A stretch of DNA of 64,000 nt from Mugil cephalus (lineage: Eukaryota; Chordata; Actinopteri; Mugiliformes; Mugilidae). Position numbers and translations under genes: made by a program. Every line of letters begins with the position of its first letter. The stretch's first letter is position 1. Location of the stretch: positions 12,737,501 through 12,801,500 of the forward strand of contig NC_061781.1 in assembly GCF_022458985.1 (NCBI RefSeq). Direction: 5' to 3'. The notes below the pieces were generated by a model, which saw only the letters and a program-made list of their open reading frames with translations, was not told where the DNA came from and ran no database searches. Positions 22,701 to 36,000 of this stretch are shown piece by piece.

Positions 22701-23189
22701 CTCTAGTAAAAAAAGAAAAAAAAGGTAGCAGTTAAACAAACAAACAAACAAACAAACAAAACAATAGAATAATAAAGTAAAAAATAATAATGATGATAAT
22801 AATAGTAAAGGAAAATATATGTATACAAGATTTGCACATGTGCAAATAAATATGCACATACATGTGAAGATTGTTTAGCCTCAAAAGTGATATTTGACAC
22901 AATTACATATTTTCCACAGCACAGAGAAGCGTTAAAAAACTTTACTAGCCTAGAATTATTTTTTATATATGTTGCAAACATCAATTGAACGGTGACATAA
23001 CAAGAAATTTGCAACCAAAGCTACTGATTTATTTAGGAAACAGGATTTTTAAGAATGACAGGATTCTTCTCATTATTATATAACAAATAAGCTTGCACAC
23101 GCATCAAACTAGCTCCACGGAGAAACATTTTCATCACTACATGTGCAAAAACACGGGTGGGGTGGGGGGGCTACACAGAGGATATAATT
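19761..23189. other. sumo3-fmnl2 intergenic region
   Basis: About 3.4 kb without a recognisable gene on either strand. Short frames (for example around 20177-20467 and 21418-21762) show no domain or codon pattern I trust. A retroelement-tail-like repeat and AT-rich microsatellite DNA occupy 22606-22880. Distal enhancers of fmnl2 or sumo3 could lie here, but nothing in the sequence alone proves it. Confidence 0.6.
22606..22880 (+). repeat. Retroelement-tail-like repeat with CAAA microsatellite
   Basis: The sequence ACTTAGACTTAGTCTTACTT then TTATTGATCCACAGGGGAAA and GTCACAGAGGCTCAGTTGTG is typical of the 3' region of dispersed fish non-LTR/SINE elements. An AT-rich stretch follows, with (CAAA)n at about 22736-22759 and TAATAATGAT-like filler. 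No reverse-transcriptase frame is present. Boundaries are approximate. Confidence 0.5.
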
Positions 23190-23492
23190 CATTCACTTCA
23201 TACAGCCCCTGTAATCGCCCCTCAATTGTATGAGGGAGGGGAGGGGGGGACCCATGCCTTTGCGGGGGCCCCTTGAAGGGCTGAAAGGTAGGGGGTGGGG
23301 GTCGCCATGGACGCAAGTTTGTTTTGCCTCCCAAAAAGCGGACTCAAAGTACCACAATGCAACGCCGAAAAAAAATATCATCTCCTTAGCTACGGCTTTG
23401 GGAGCTACGCCCCAAGAAGAAGACGAAGAAGAAGAAGAAAGAGAAGTGGGAGGCTTGCCCCCTGAAAGAACTCATTGTGGAGAGGGATGAGA

Positions 23493-23517
23493 GTGTGTGT
23501 GTGTGTGTGTGTGTGTG
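23493..23517 (+). repeat. (GT)n microsatellite
   Basis: About 12 GT units in the putative fmnl2 upstream region, followed by GCGCGG. Confidence 0.9.
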
Positions 23518-23585
23518 CGCGGACCCCCTCCTCCTTAACTAGCAGTGGTCTGGTCAGCAGTGGAGGGATTAGGAAAGGCAGCTCC

Positions 23586-23610
23586 TCACTCACTCACTCA
23601 CTCACTCACT
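23586..23610 (+). repeat. (CACT)n microsatellite
   Basis: Six perfect tetranucleotide units (TCAC phase) in the fmnl2 upstream region. Confidence 0.9.
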
Positions 23611-23644
23611 ATTAACAGACGGGGGATTGCAACAAGCGTGAATC

Positions 23645-23704
23645 ATGCCCGTCGTCATTACTACCGGCTGGGAGTGGAGCCGAAATTGTGCAAGATACGG
23701 ATAA
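23645..23704 (+). other. Upstream ORF 1 in fmnl2 leader (19 codons)
   Basis: ATG at 23645 opens a 19-codon frame starting MPVVITTG and stopping at TAA 23702-23704, about 360 bases before the fmnl2 start. It counts as a uORF only if transcription starts upstream of it. Confidence 0.35.
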
Positions 23705-23770
23705 CAGCGAAGGAAGGTCCGAGTGGATCGAGTCACGCTTCGCAGCTTTCTCCCGTCTCCCATCGTGGAA

Positions 23771-23857
23771 ATGTCTCAGCAGGGACTCCCCCGCCGCCAC
23801 CGCCGCAGCTCGGACCCGTCGCGTTGCGCTGCCGCTGCTTCCCTCACGTGTGTTTAA
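23771..23857 (+). other. Upstream ORF 2 in fmnl2 leader (28 codons)
   Basis: ATG at 23771, in GGAAATGT context with A at -3 relative to the A of ATG, opens a 28-codon arginine/serine-rich frame ending at TAA 23855-23857. It does not overlap the main start, so re-initiation at 24062 would be possible. Confidence 0.4.
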
Positions 23858-24061
23858 GAAGTGACCTGGATAACTAAAAAAAAAACAAACAAACATAACC
23901 TCTAAGGATCCGAGTCAGAAAACCAAAAGGGCGTGCGGATATTTACCACTTCTTTTTTCTTTTTTTCTTTTTAACCGTGCCGAGATTTTGCTCAAGTGGA
24001 CGAGAAGGTGGTAAGAGAGGGGGAAAAAAAAAGTTGTGGTCCCTGATCAGAGAGAGGAAAC

Positions 24062-27000
24062 ATGGGGAACGCTGGGAGCATGGACCATCACCCTGACTTC
24101 AGGGGACACAACATGCCCCTGAAACTGCCCATGCCGGAGCAAAGTGAGCTGGAGGAGAGATTTGCAATCGTTTTGGTAAGAAAAAAAAAAGAAAGAAAAA
24201 AAGTCATCTGTCTTCTCTTTGTTCCCTCCATGCTTCAGTGTCCTGGGACGGGACAGCTGTGTGTAGGTTGGACCTCTGTTTGTCCAGCATGCCTGGTCTT
24301 TCCTTTGTTGTTAGGAAAAGGGGGGTATTTGGAGTACAAAAAAAAAGAAAGAAAAAAGTGTCAGAAGTGTTTCTCTGACATCATATTTTAGTGTTCCCCC
24401 TCACTAAAAACAAGCCCTAAACTTTTTACACTGCAATAGATCCCACTTCACATGTAGGCTCCCAGGACCCTAAATTCAAGATTTGTGTTGTCACGCAGCA
24501 GCCTCACAGCTTCTGTAAATTTCAAAGTGCGGACCCACGAGGCACCTGAGGTCTTATTGCTTTTCCTGCCTGCTTTTAACCACTTCACGAGTCCAGACGC
24601 TGGCTCACATTGAAGTCTTTAAGTGCCCGGCCATGCCATGTCCTCTGAGACGTGTGTCACATCATAAAGGGTCAACAGATCTGTCAGCGGCCGCATTACG
24701 GCGTCTGAACGTTTGCTCTCCGAGATCCGAAAGACGACAGCAGATATCTGCAGCAAAGTTTTCTTTGGCCGCACACAACTTTCATCACTTCTGCGAGTGT
24801 CATTCGCCACCTTCTCGTGAGCTCTTACGCGTAAAATATCGAAGCCGTGGATGTGAATGAACGAAACGGCCCTTTGCTTTCCAGTGTGCCGCTGCCCAGT
24901 CAGTGAATAAAGACTTTGCACAGAGGAAGGTGAAATTTGAGAGCTGGCAAAATGTGGGTCAAACGTGATTGTCGCCTGGCCTCTCTCACACATTAGCTGC
25001 TCAGGAGGAGGAGGAGGAGGAGGAATATTACTTGAGGAAGCCAGCATGTCTGGGAGGAAAAAGGGTCCTGTTGCAAAGTTTTATTTTCCAATATTAACGT
25101 TGGTGGCACAGATCTTTGAGCCTGTCCTAAAAATCGGATCAGGTTTACGTGGAAGCCAAATCACTTGTGTTGCCGCCGTGCTGCGTTGGGGTGTGATTGC
25201 TGCTTGTCAGACTGAGATGAATCCCGTTCAGCGTCGGAGGCTGCAGACTTTGGGGGTAATAGAGGTTTGACGTCACAGCGCTCAGGGATTTAGGCCTCCT
25301 CCTTAATCACATCTGCTGTTAAAGTCACCTACTTCCTATTTTTTTTTGTTTTGTTTGAGCATCGGGAGTGTCACATGTGCGATTATAAATGAGAAAATTA
25401 TCACGATGCGTCAAATTTAGCCTCCGAAACTAATCCTCATTATATGCTCTCCTGAAAAAAAAACAAACAAAAAAAAACTACCTGTCTTAATGGAGGATTT
25501 CCTGGACCGGCTGTCAGAAAAGCCGATCCTGATAGCATGTCAGGAACTCCCTCGCTCCCTCCCTCCCTCCCTCTCCCCCCCCTCCTCCTCCTCCCTGCTG
25601 CCAGCATGATGCCTCAGCTCTTGGCGGCATAGGAGCCCTCCAGCATTAGAAGAATTTAGCGCTATAATCACAGCATTTAGTGTTATTTACAACCATTTAA
25701 GACCTAATGCGTCTCAGCTGTGGCCGATGACACTTGGTTGCATCGAGTGGCACTGTGCGAATCTGATGCCCTTGCTTCGGTTCGAGCAGCAGATGACTAG
25801 GATGGCGCCTCTGCTTTTTTCTCTTCTTTGCATCCAGTGCTAATAAGGCACTTGGCTGCAGATCAACCATAAATCATTAATCATTTCCCGGACTAAAACT
25901 ATTGTCTTTCTTCTGCATATTCTCAGTGGTCAAAGAACGGCAGCAGGGCTATTTACTAATCGATTTCGATCACCAGTTGGGACTCAAAGGTTCGTGCTCC
26001 ATGCAACCAAGCAGTCACCTGAATTCCTTCTCGGGGACAAGCGGTGTTTCAATTTTCATGCTGTGTGATGTGAAAAGCCTCCTTTCAAATGTTGACCCAT
26101 GACTCGAATCATCTCGGCAAGAGCACATGCTGCGTGTGTGTAACCGTACACATACAGTAAACATAGCCTCTACAGTAAGAATCTTTATGAGTTTACAATA
26201 TCACGCTGTATATGAATTGGTTTCTTTTCACTGGAGCCATCCACAGAATGTCAAAAGCTCCAGGGCCAGCTCCGGGCGCTTTGCACTGACTTTATCACAA
26301 GACCGGTTAGTGAACCTTGAGCGGGGATTGTTTCGCGCCGTTCCAAGCGTCAAGAACAAACCGCTAAACCCAGCGAAGGATGTAGCTTTGTTCTGTTTAG
26401 CAGTTCAAAATATTTAAAAAGGAAACAAAACAATATCTACGTGCTTCAGAACCATTTACAGTTTGTGTCAACTTTACGCACCTTGTCACACATCTAATTT
26501 TAACCGTCTTCCCCTTTGATGCTTGTTTAGAGTTAAATTTTAACCCACCTTCCGTGGAAAGGGTTTTGTGTTTGTGCGCACCAGTGGTTTGCTGCCAGCT
26601 GAGTCTGCAGTTCCTACTAAATGAAAAGCTCCCATTGAAGTTCCTGGCTCTCGATTCCCTGCAGCCGAGGCTTGATCTTTGAAATAGACTCGGGCTAATT
26701 GTCATGTAAGGCCGGTGCCATGAGAGGAGTGGCTGATCTGCATGTGACCTTGGCCATCGAGCCTGGAGGAGATAAAACCCAAATATTCATTGTTTAAAGT
26801 TCTGAAGGGAACAGGCGTCCGTAAACAGGCTCTTATTTTAATAAGTGATTTGCAGTTCTAAGGCCTGCGCTCTGCTTTTCATGTCTCATGCAGCCTCCGG
26901 AGTAAAATGTCTCTGGGAAGCATTTCTGTTGGCCCCAGGGTTGGTGACATAAGTCTCCTGCAGATGGGTTGCACATGATTATGAGCTAGCCCTCTCTATG

Positions 27001-30000
27001 TTCTGCTCAGCACATTGTTGTTAGCCAATTAAAATGACTTTGTGGCCGGTCATATCAACATGCTGGTTAATCAACTTACTATGCACTCTCTCCCCAATCA
27101 GTCATCAAGGCACGAGAAGTGCGTCAAAGTGGAATTTTTGTCTCTTTACCAATAAGTGCAAAATGTCTGGAAGCATGTTGAATGACTGCAATCTCTCTGA
27201 CTCACATGTGCAGTATTTGTCTGTCTATATGCTTCACGCGGAACCAAAGGAAAATGACTCTGTGTAGCAGGAATGTAGCTCGGGCTTCATGTCTGCTCTT
27301 CAGCTCCCGCCTCAGCTAACCACAGAACTGACGTCAAATCAAATTGCACCCGCATCCGGGATACCGTCTTCTTGAAGCTCAGGGCTTCAGCGTTGGTTGA
27401 ATGTCACGGCCACTGTCAGAGGGAGGCAGAGAAGTTTGCAGCCGTGACTCGTTTAAATGCCATATGGCTGAATATAGGCTTAGCTGTTGTTGTTGTCGCT
27501 GCTGCTCTTCTCAATAGTCTGCCCAGATTACGTCTAAGCTGCTTTGTTTAAAGGCTGCCGAAGCGCCTCCGGGCTGCCGTTATTTGTGCTGAGAAGGTGC
27601 TTCATCTGAAACCTAGTCCTCAGATTGATCACAAGGGGACCTCATGCTCACCTGAACTCTAATTTGTCACGCTGACGGGTCCTGAGTGCTTTTTACCTTA
27701 AGACTTTTTCAGGCTGAAACCTTTCCCAGAGCTATTGACCGATAATTAAATCAATAGAATTGGATTGAAAATTTCAGGATGAAGGTGTGTATGTGCAACA
27801 GAGGATGGAAAATATTTGTGATATAAGATGTATTGCTCATACTTACACCTGTACAGAAAGCCACCACGCGAGTCTGCAGTTCCCCTCAGCTCTGTGAACG
27901 TGTTCAGCACGTTTTGTAGGTTCGCGATTAGTCTGTTATCAAGACACGGTTAGTGACCAGCTGGTGAGCATAGTCGAGCATTCAGAACCAGATTCCTCGT
28001 ACATCTCCAGATAAATGCTTTCTGTAACTTCATTGGGACATAGTTCAAGGATCGGTCACAACATTATAACCGCCAACAGGAGAATAGGAAATAACATTGA
28101 CCCCGTCTTGACAGTTCAGTGTTCTGCTGGGAAATGTTTGGACCTGGCATTCGTGTGGATGTTACTTAGACATGTACCACCCACCTAGACCAGGTACCCC
28201 CACCCCATAACAATGACACTCCTTGATGGCAGCAGGATGCAGCCTGGCACAGACACACAATGGTTTAGGAACAACTCAAAAAACATGAACAGCAGCACAA
28301 GGTGTTGACCCGGCCTCGGAATTTTCAAGATCTGAACTGATCAGGTACCTGTGAAATTCACTGGACCAAGCCCGATCCATAGAGGCCCCATCCCTCAACC
28401 CATAGGACCCACTGACAACAATTTGTTGCCAAATACCACAAAACACCCTCAGAAGGCCCATGTGCATTTTCTGATGAGTCGGTTTTGGAGGCACAATATT
28501 AGGACGTTATGCCTGATCAGTGTATGTCCAAGTTGTGCGTGATGTCTTCGCTCGACGATGTTAAATCAAATTAGAGTTGAACTGCGTCAGGACACTAACA
28601 TTCCTTCTCTCACACTACATGGAACCCAGGAAGTGACTAAGCTAACCCTTTCAGTTTTTTTCCATGTCGACTCTTCTTCATTAAAAAACTGAACAATGGG
28701 TATTGTCTGAGGCGCAGAGGGTGAACAGTGGCTGGATCCCGTGCATCGGGCCCACGGAACAGAGCTGCTCTTTATTCTGCTGCGAGCCCAAGACGGAGCC
28801 TGGCACTGGACCCAGACCCAGCCGGCTGCAAGAGGCCACCACATGCACGCGTGCACGCACACACACATGTTTGCGCATGTGCATTTCTGCTGGGTCCGAT
28901 CCCTAGGATGCTCACCCGCCAATTAGCTGTAACTGAGCTGAGCATGAAATGCTTGGGGAGCGACAAGAGCCGACAGCCAGTGCTGTGGCCTTTGCTGCAT
29001 CTCAGAGGGGACGTGAGGTGATGCGGCATCAAGAGACGGTGTGCCGCTCAGAGCCTGGAAGCGTAGCCCGGAGGCATCTTGCCTGACTGGCGGAGGGTCA
29101 GCTGATTATGTGAGAACAGGTCTCTTGGCTGAGTAAAGGCACCGCTGAGTTGAAGCCACTTAGGCTTCAATCAGCATTGTTGCTCTCAGTTCAGATTTGA
29201 CATCAGCACGTTTGGGGATTTTGCTTCTGCAATGCTGCGTGGGTGGCAGAGGCTGCTTAGATCACCAACCAAGACAATACCGGCTTACCGAGTATCCCTA
29301 AGCACCTTTGACAGGTTTTCTGGAAATATCTTACAAGATATTTGGACCTTGGTTTGTGTCCTGAATTTACAGGTGAAGCTGAAATCATCGAGTCTTAATT
29401 TTGCTGCAGTTCTTGCCAAGGAGCAGGTGCACACTGATGTAGGCTGGAAAAAGGCCGGTCTGCTCCTTTGTGTTGTGCAGCAGAACCAGTCCAAGGTTCA
29501 CACAATGCGAGCGACAGAGTCACAGTTTTGTGGATTGGAGTGCATTATGGTCGGGATCTGTCCAGGCTCCAAGGTGGCAGCTGCTCTGTAAAGTGAGACT
29601 GTTTGGCCAAAGCGCTGGCTGCACAAGAGTGGGAGTTTTGTTATGAAGTCTCGAGAATTAGTCGACGTTCATGTTATCAGAAGCAAAGTTGAGCGAAGCT
29701 CTCACAGCGTCTGTGTCATTGTGACAAATTAGGTGACATGTTGTGGTGTAAGCTTTATCGTGTGGCATTGAGATTGTTGTCATTCTTCTTTTTTGGAGCC
29801 TTGAGGTGCTCCACATGTGCCAACAGACCAAGTTTTTAGCAAATCCCGTTCTGTAAGTTGTAGTCTGCTATTTAGTTCTTTTTGTAATGGTTCAAAAGTT
29901 GACTTCACCATAGTGATTTTTCTTCTGGAGCTTCTTTTACACTTGAATGGGTTTCCTTTAGACATATGCTGCTTTTGAAGCTGCCAGAGTCAAAAGGCAG

Positions 30001-33000
30001 GTTTTGTCGGGTAACGACTTGCCAGAATTAACATCTGCAGAGCAGAATGGGAGGTCCTGATGCATTTGAATGTACTTCAGTCCTCATTGCCAGAGATTGA
30101 TATTGGCCCCGTCGGACTTGGAGACAATAAAGCAGTCTGTTGTTTTGGGTTTTATTGGATAGAAGATGCGCTTCTTGCACTGGACCCCATACATGAAAGC
30201 AGAGCAGAGAGCCAGTATGACTTGCTTCAGGATTTAAAGGAAATGACCACATCAAACACAAAAGCCAAGCAAGAGACTTGACTCCACTAGAAAGTTGTTA
30301 TTTTTTTATTACAGCGGGAGCTTTATGCGTTATTTCCAAGTGCCGTTTGGTTTAAAAGGTGTTAAAGATGTAAAGTAATAACGCAGCAGATCAAAGTCAG
30401 TTTGTCAGGTCAGTGAAAACTTGATAACACACTCATGAGTCACGCTGGTCACGCTTGCTCCATTTTGCTTTCAGTGCATTCTGCTTGAAGTACTTCAACT
30501 CGGCCTACGTGATTAGTGCTCGCCTCCATTATCCTCATTTGTTGTTGACATAAATGTAGTGATGGGATCAGTGAGCATGTGTTTTCAACCTCCCATTCAA
30601 GTCTTTCTTCACCAGAATGCCGGGGAAACACACTGCTGTGTTCATGGTGCTCATTAGAAGAAGCAACAGCTGTCTGTGATGAATTCATCAGTGTTCGAGG
30701 GATAATTGTGTTGGATGTGAAGGAAGTCTGTGGGTTGTTTTTTTTTTTATCTGTAGCCATCATTCTGTCAGAAATGGTGGCATGGCTGCCAGAACTATTG
30801 CAGAAGCACAGCTGAAGCAGGAACCAGTCCTGTCATGCCAGCTCTGGGTAGAGTCAATAAGGTGTTAAAGCTGCGTACTGCTAGATTGTCATAATTTGAT
30901 ATCTCCAAACACCCGTAAAGCTCCCTGCTTTTCTTTTTCAACACAGACGCTTTCAGGATATGTGCTGAGTTTTCTTTTATTTATTTTTTTATGGTTATGT
31001 CATGCTTGCCGTTAGTGCTCATACACCCCAGGCTGCATTTATGCTTGGATCTGTCTTATTCCATCTGCGTTCTAATCCAATACCTGTTTATTGAAGAACA
31101 TAAATGACTATATATTTCTAGAGAAAACATCCAGAGTGGGTCAACCTAACATTTTGTTTTGCACCCTTGCAGCTGTAATGAGTCTGTTACAAATTGTTAT
31201 TCTTCATTGTAGATAAACAACTTTTCTGATTCATTCTGATGTGGAGCTGGGACATGGACTCCACCTCAGTCCAGACACTTTCGCAACCTCGCAACATCTG
31301 GTCTGGCCAGAACGCCTCTGTGTTCGTGTATCTCTTGTTTTATTTGGACAACGTCCTGCTGCTCCAAACCATCTCCATAATGTTTCCGCTATTTGGATGG
31401 CTTCCAGCACCGAAGCCCCCTCTATTGAGCCAAAGGGATTTCACCCAGAACGTAAACACCGCGCTCGCCTTTTTGGCAATTTTCTATAAGTTTGCTCCCG
31501 ACGCAAAGTGTCGTGGATTTCGTCCCATAGGGAATATTGAAGAAAGATATCAGACAGAGCAGCTTGGCTTTACTCTCTAGTTTTAAGGTTCACGGAGGAA
31601 GCTGAATTTGATTCCTCCCACTTGCAGCTGCTGTATTCTGTGTGTGCTAATCATATGGCGGTGCATGTTTTTCATAAGCTCTCTCAAAGAATGCACTTTA
31701 GAAAAGCAGTTTGTCGACAGCGTGGATAGAATTGCACAAATGAGGTGACATTTCTCAGCCAGAATAGCCGGCGCAGACTCTTGTTGGAGAATGGCAGGTT
31801 GACAAATGGTCTATTAAGTACAGTATCTGAGATTGTAAATCACCTCAACCTCGACTGAGGTGGAAGAGCTTGAAGCGGTGCTGGTATGTTGTAAAATAGG
31901 AGGCGCAAACATTTGAACTCACCATTTGGCCAAGAGGCATTCCAGCGAGCAGCTTCACAAACGCCACTGTCGGGTCAGGGGGTCCTGGAGATTACAAAGC
32001 TAATCTGAGGACAGACAGGGGACACCTGTGCCCCTCAGAGAACGCAGAGGATTACGGACCCACGCTGCGCTAATGAGGGGAGGACAGCTCGGTTTGGATA
32101 GCACATGCCTCAAGGCGGCCCAGCTCCTTTCTCCAATAAACAGCCACTTATCCCTCGCAATCTCCACTATGTTTACGACAGATTTTGATTCTTGTCTCTT
32201 GTCTCTGAGCTGCAGGGCTCCTGCACCAAATAAAGACCTGAAGTGGAACTTTTTTCGTGCTATTGGTACATCTTGGGAGGTGTTCCGCCGCTCAGACACT
32301 ATCCTGCAGCACTAACCTCATTATGACGGCGTAAATGCCAAGAAAACAGAAAACACCCCGACACTTTACGAGGCACAGAACATCCAGTAATTTCCAGAGT
32401 ATTGAGCAATTTTGCAAATGTATGTTATGACGGGGTTTTGATAGCTGATGCAATCTGAGGTTTTCTTGTTGTGGCGTGCAGCGAGGCATCTGTGCGCTTA
32501 TTTAAAAAGACGGCGAGGGGTTTTGAGGAACAGAAATACATCGGAGGTCGGAGCATTTCTTTGGGCGACGTAAAATGTTTGCCACGGGAACAAAAGTCAT
32601 CTGTTTAGGTCTTTAGTTTGATTTTACATTGTGTTGTTTTGCTTGTAAGAGCTGGGAGATCGGTTTGGGTGAATTGGGTCAAACAATTCTGCGTCGTTTC
32701 TTTTTCTTTTCAATAGCAAAAAAAAAAAAAAAAAAGATGTTGAGACAGAAAAAAAGGGGAGGGCGCGGGTGTGTCTCAAACTCTTTGCAGTCCCCAAAGA
32801 CAAATCATTATCTGAAAGATATTTAAGAGGCCGATTCTTGGTTTTTGCAATCCACGCTTCCGTCAAGTTCTGCCTCTTGTTGTTTTGTGCAGTAGGTGCA
32901 ATAAAGAAGTGAACGCAGTAAATCACAGCAGGCCTTTAGCTGTTTTGCTTTGACAAACAGAACTGATTGGGAATTGCAGACTTGTCTCTCGCTGCGTACA

Positions 33001-36000
33001 GTGGTCAGTTTGCACAACGAGGACTGTTGAATATTTCATTTTGGACTTATCCCCTTTCAGATGGATAGTCTTGTAGTTTTGTCAGCCCAGTTTACATCTT
33101 CTTACAGCATTACCACATGAAGCCGTCCCTTCATGTGGGCTTCGTGTTTGCTTTTCTGGCCAGCTGTGCTGTGAAGGCTGTGCCTCTGCAGACCTCCTGG
33201 AAGGTAGTGGGTGGTTGGTGGGCTTCGGGCCAGCTGTCTATTTTTACAACTTTTATGACTCTGGCTAATGAGAGGATACATGGACATTAATAAGTTCTGG
33301 CTATTTCTGTGATCCTTAAACGCTGACATAAATTGGTATTGGTGGCAGCAGTGGGAGTCGAGCTTGTTAGTCCATTTTCTGGTCCAGTATGACATAGTTT
33401 GGTGAGAAGTGTCTTGTGCTCTGTAGGGTTCTGTCGGTTAGTAATCTCATGTTTGAGCTGAAACTCTCAACTTCAGCCTTTTCTCAAATGCACCTAAATG
33501 CATTCACTCATGAGTAGTACAGATGCGGGACAGCTGCTTTGGAAATGAAATGTGAGTTTGGCAGCGTGAAGTGAGACTGGAGAGCGTTGAAACCCCCACA
33601 TTTCACAGAAAGGGGCTGGTAGTCCTGCTCAGTAAATTCCTCAATTTTCCCTCTTGTCATCTTCATTTTCTTGCTGGCATGACGCTTCTCATGCTTTGTC
33701 TCCAACAATGTTTGCTTCTCATACAGTGTCCGGTTGATGGTCATTACTTGTGCAACTTGATCATATTCTTTCATCTGATACTTGTAGAAGAAGTTTGTCC
33801 TGTTTGGGTTATAGAAGCTTTGTGGTTGCCGCTCTTGGGACCTTTTGCTTGGCACATATTACACTTAAAATTGGTTCAGTGCATCTCTTTACCGTAGTTA
33901 AACCATCCAATGTCTTTGACCCGCCCCTCGAATTACTGTAATCTTTAAATTACTGCACAATCTACTAATGAGTCCAATTTATGTGCCCATCGGTGTTCAT
34001 TGGGGTGGTCTGCCATCAGGTGTCAGTGAAAAGCCACCCAGCCCTCTCAGCAGCACCCCATTAATAACACAGATGCACAGATAGTGTGGTTATAGGCATG
34101 GGGTAACCTGACCCTAGCGAGCTGAGAGCCTGTCACAGCTCATTAGCATTGGGATGAAATGAAGGCTGGTAGAAGTGGTTCTTTGCTTTAGTTGGAGCCC
34201 CACCAAGCAGGAAGCCCACAGCTCAGTGCACCCACAGCGACTCAGCAAACCACACAACCACCCGGGCAAACACTCCTCTTATATCCAAACAAAACAAGGT
34301 AGAAGTCTTGAAGTGACTTAATGGTTTAGTTGAGGTTGCTATCTAGAAAATGTAAAAGCACATCTATTTGTGTTATTGTAAAACCCTGTTTTCCATCGCC
34401 GTGACCATCTACTCAGGTGTCTAATCATGTTTTAATGTGTTTACGAAAAGAAAGCGGGTACCAAATCTAGTCATCTGTTAAGCAGCCAGACCGAGTCAAT
34501 AGGGGCCCTCTGACTCCCAATTCCCTGCAGTCAGCAAAGCAGCGATCGGTCGGCTCGCAGCTTCTGCTGAATACTAATTTAATTTCCTGGTCGCTCTTGC
34601 GGGGGGAAATCTGTGCGAGTGCCAACCTGCATTTCTACCAAATGCCACTTAACTGTTTTGCTTGATATTGATTTGTGTGCGTCAAGGAACATCAATAAAG
34701 TCTATATCTGGATTTGAATTGATTTTTTGTAGGTGTGTTGGAGCTCTGTCTGCCCAGAAATGCACAAAGGCCATAATATGATGAAGGTAATGGAATAATC
34801 ACTTAACAAAAAAGTCTAAACAGGTCATGTTTTTAAGGGTTGTTGAGGCTGTTCACATTATATTAACAATCCCACGAGAAGTTAAAAAGCTGGAATTAAG
34901 GAACTGCCTACAACAAACTCTGACCGTGCTGCCACAGACTTCCAGACACCAGCCAATGGCTGAAAGTGGGCTTGGTGCACCAAGTTGATGGTAGTTTTCT
35001 AATGTCCGAATGGTGTTTCTGAGCCATACGACGGACACAAAGATGCGTACTGGCCCCATCCCTGTGCCTCTTGTGCAGCTCCACATTGATTTTCTTTTGT
35101 AAATGCACTCTTTCAAAATTAAAATGGTTGTATAGATCAATAGCCTTGCCACACCATAATACAATATGGAATGAAAACGTTACTCTCAAGCAACTCCAAA
35201 AATTGCTATAAAATAAAGCTCTAAAGCAAGTCCGGGATCGGAATACTAAAATCAGGATCTGACTCCGCCTTTGTATTTCTCATTCATGGCAGTAGGTCCG
35301 ATCTCAGGATTTTCCCCATCCATCTTACTCTTGCTGCCCCTCTGAGCTCTGCTGAGAAATCCAGTGGAGGAAAAGTGGAGGCTGGGTGCTAAGCACACTC
35401 TGATCGATGATCCAGCACAGGGAATGAGGACGGAAAAAAAAACAACCCCAAGCTGAGCAATGAACAGTGGCCATATTTTCCAGTTTCCCCCCTTTTGTTA
35501 GCAGTGGAAAACTTTCACAAAACTGTTTGTTATATCTTTTATGACGGAAAACTGTGGAAGAAACCCCATAATAATTCTGCGTTTTTAGCAATTTTTGTTT
35601 TGTCTGCGGATTTTTATTTTTGCCTTGTTTAACCAATCCCCAATTGGGTTACACTTGCCTGTCCTGAACTCTCCGTACTGTAGGTGGTGCGATTATGTGC
35701 TAATCGCACGAGGGTGTGGTGAATCATGCTTGTGTTTGAAAAAGGAAAACTTTTGGACAACTGCAGAGGTGTTGGTACATTAAACAGATGTTGATAAAGT
35801 AAAGCCGGATAAAGAAAGGAGTTGTGCAAGAGGTTTTGGAAGATTGAGGCTTATTTTCTGTCATAGCGTGTTTGCCGACACATGGGTCACATTAGATTTG
35901 TTTGAACAACATGCTATACACAGGAAATCACTCACCTCACTAAACGTCATCAAAGGGGAACATCCTTATTGTGGATAGCAGTCGGGTGAATGGGAAAATG

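Larger units (their letters stand above)
23190..24061 (+). promoter_or_regulatory. fmnl2: fmnl2 promoter and 5' leader (approximate)
   Basis: GC content rises from about 23200. The stretch contains G-rich runs, a (GT)n microsatellite at 23493-23517, a (CACT)n tract at 23586-23610 and a CpG-rich block at 23690-23850, and then a purine-rich leader into the fmnl2 ATG. The start context GGAAACATGGGG has A at -3 and G at +4, a strong Kozak match. Two small upstream reading frames lie in the likely leader. No TATA box is evident; the transcription start is not fixed. Confidence 0.55.

Noticed and set aside
24619..25047. 142-codon minus-strand frame in fmnl2 intron 1
   Set aside because: No domain, signal or conserved pattern; its proline run comes from a GGA repeat. 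Most likely chance.
30449..30763. 104-codon minus-strand frame in fmnl2 intron 1
   Set aside because: It reads like plausible protein but has no family match I recognise and no splice or promoter context. Kept only as a possibility.
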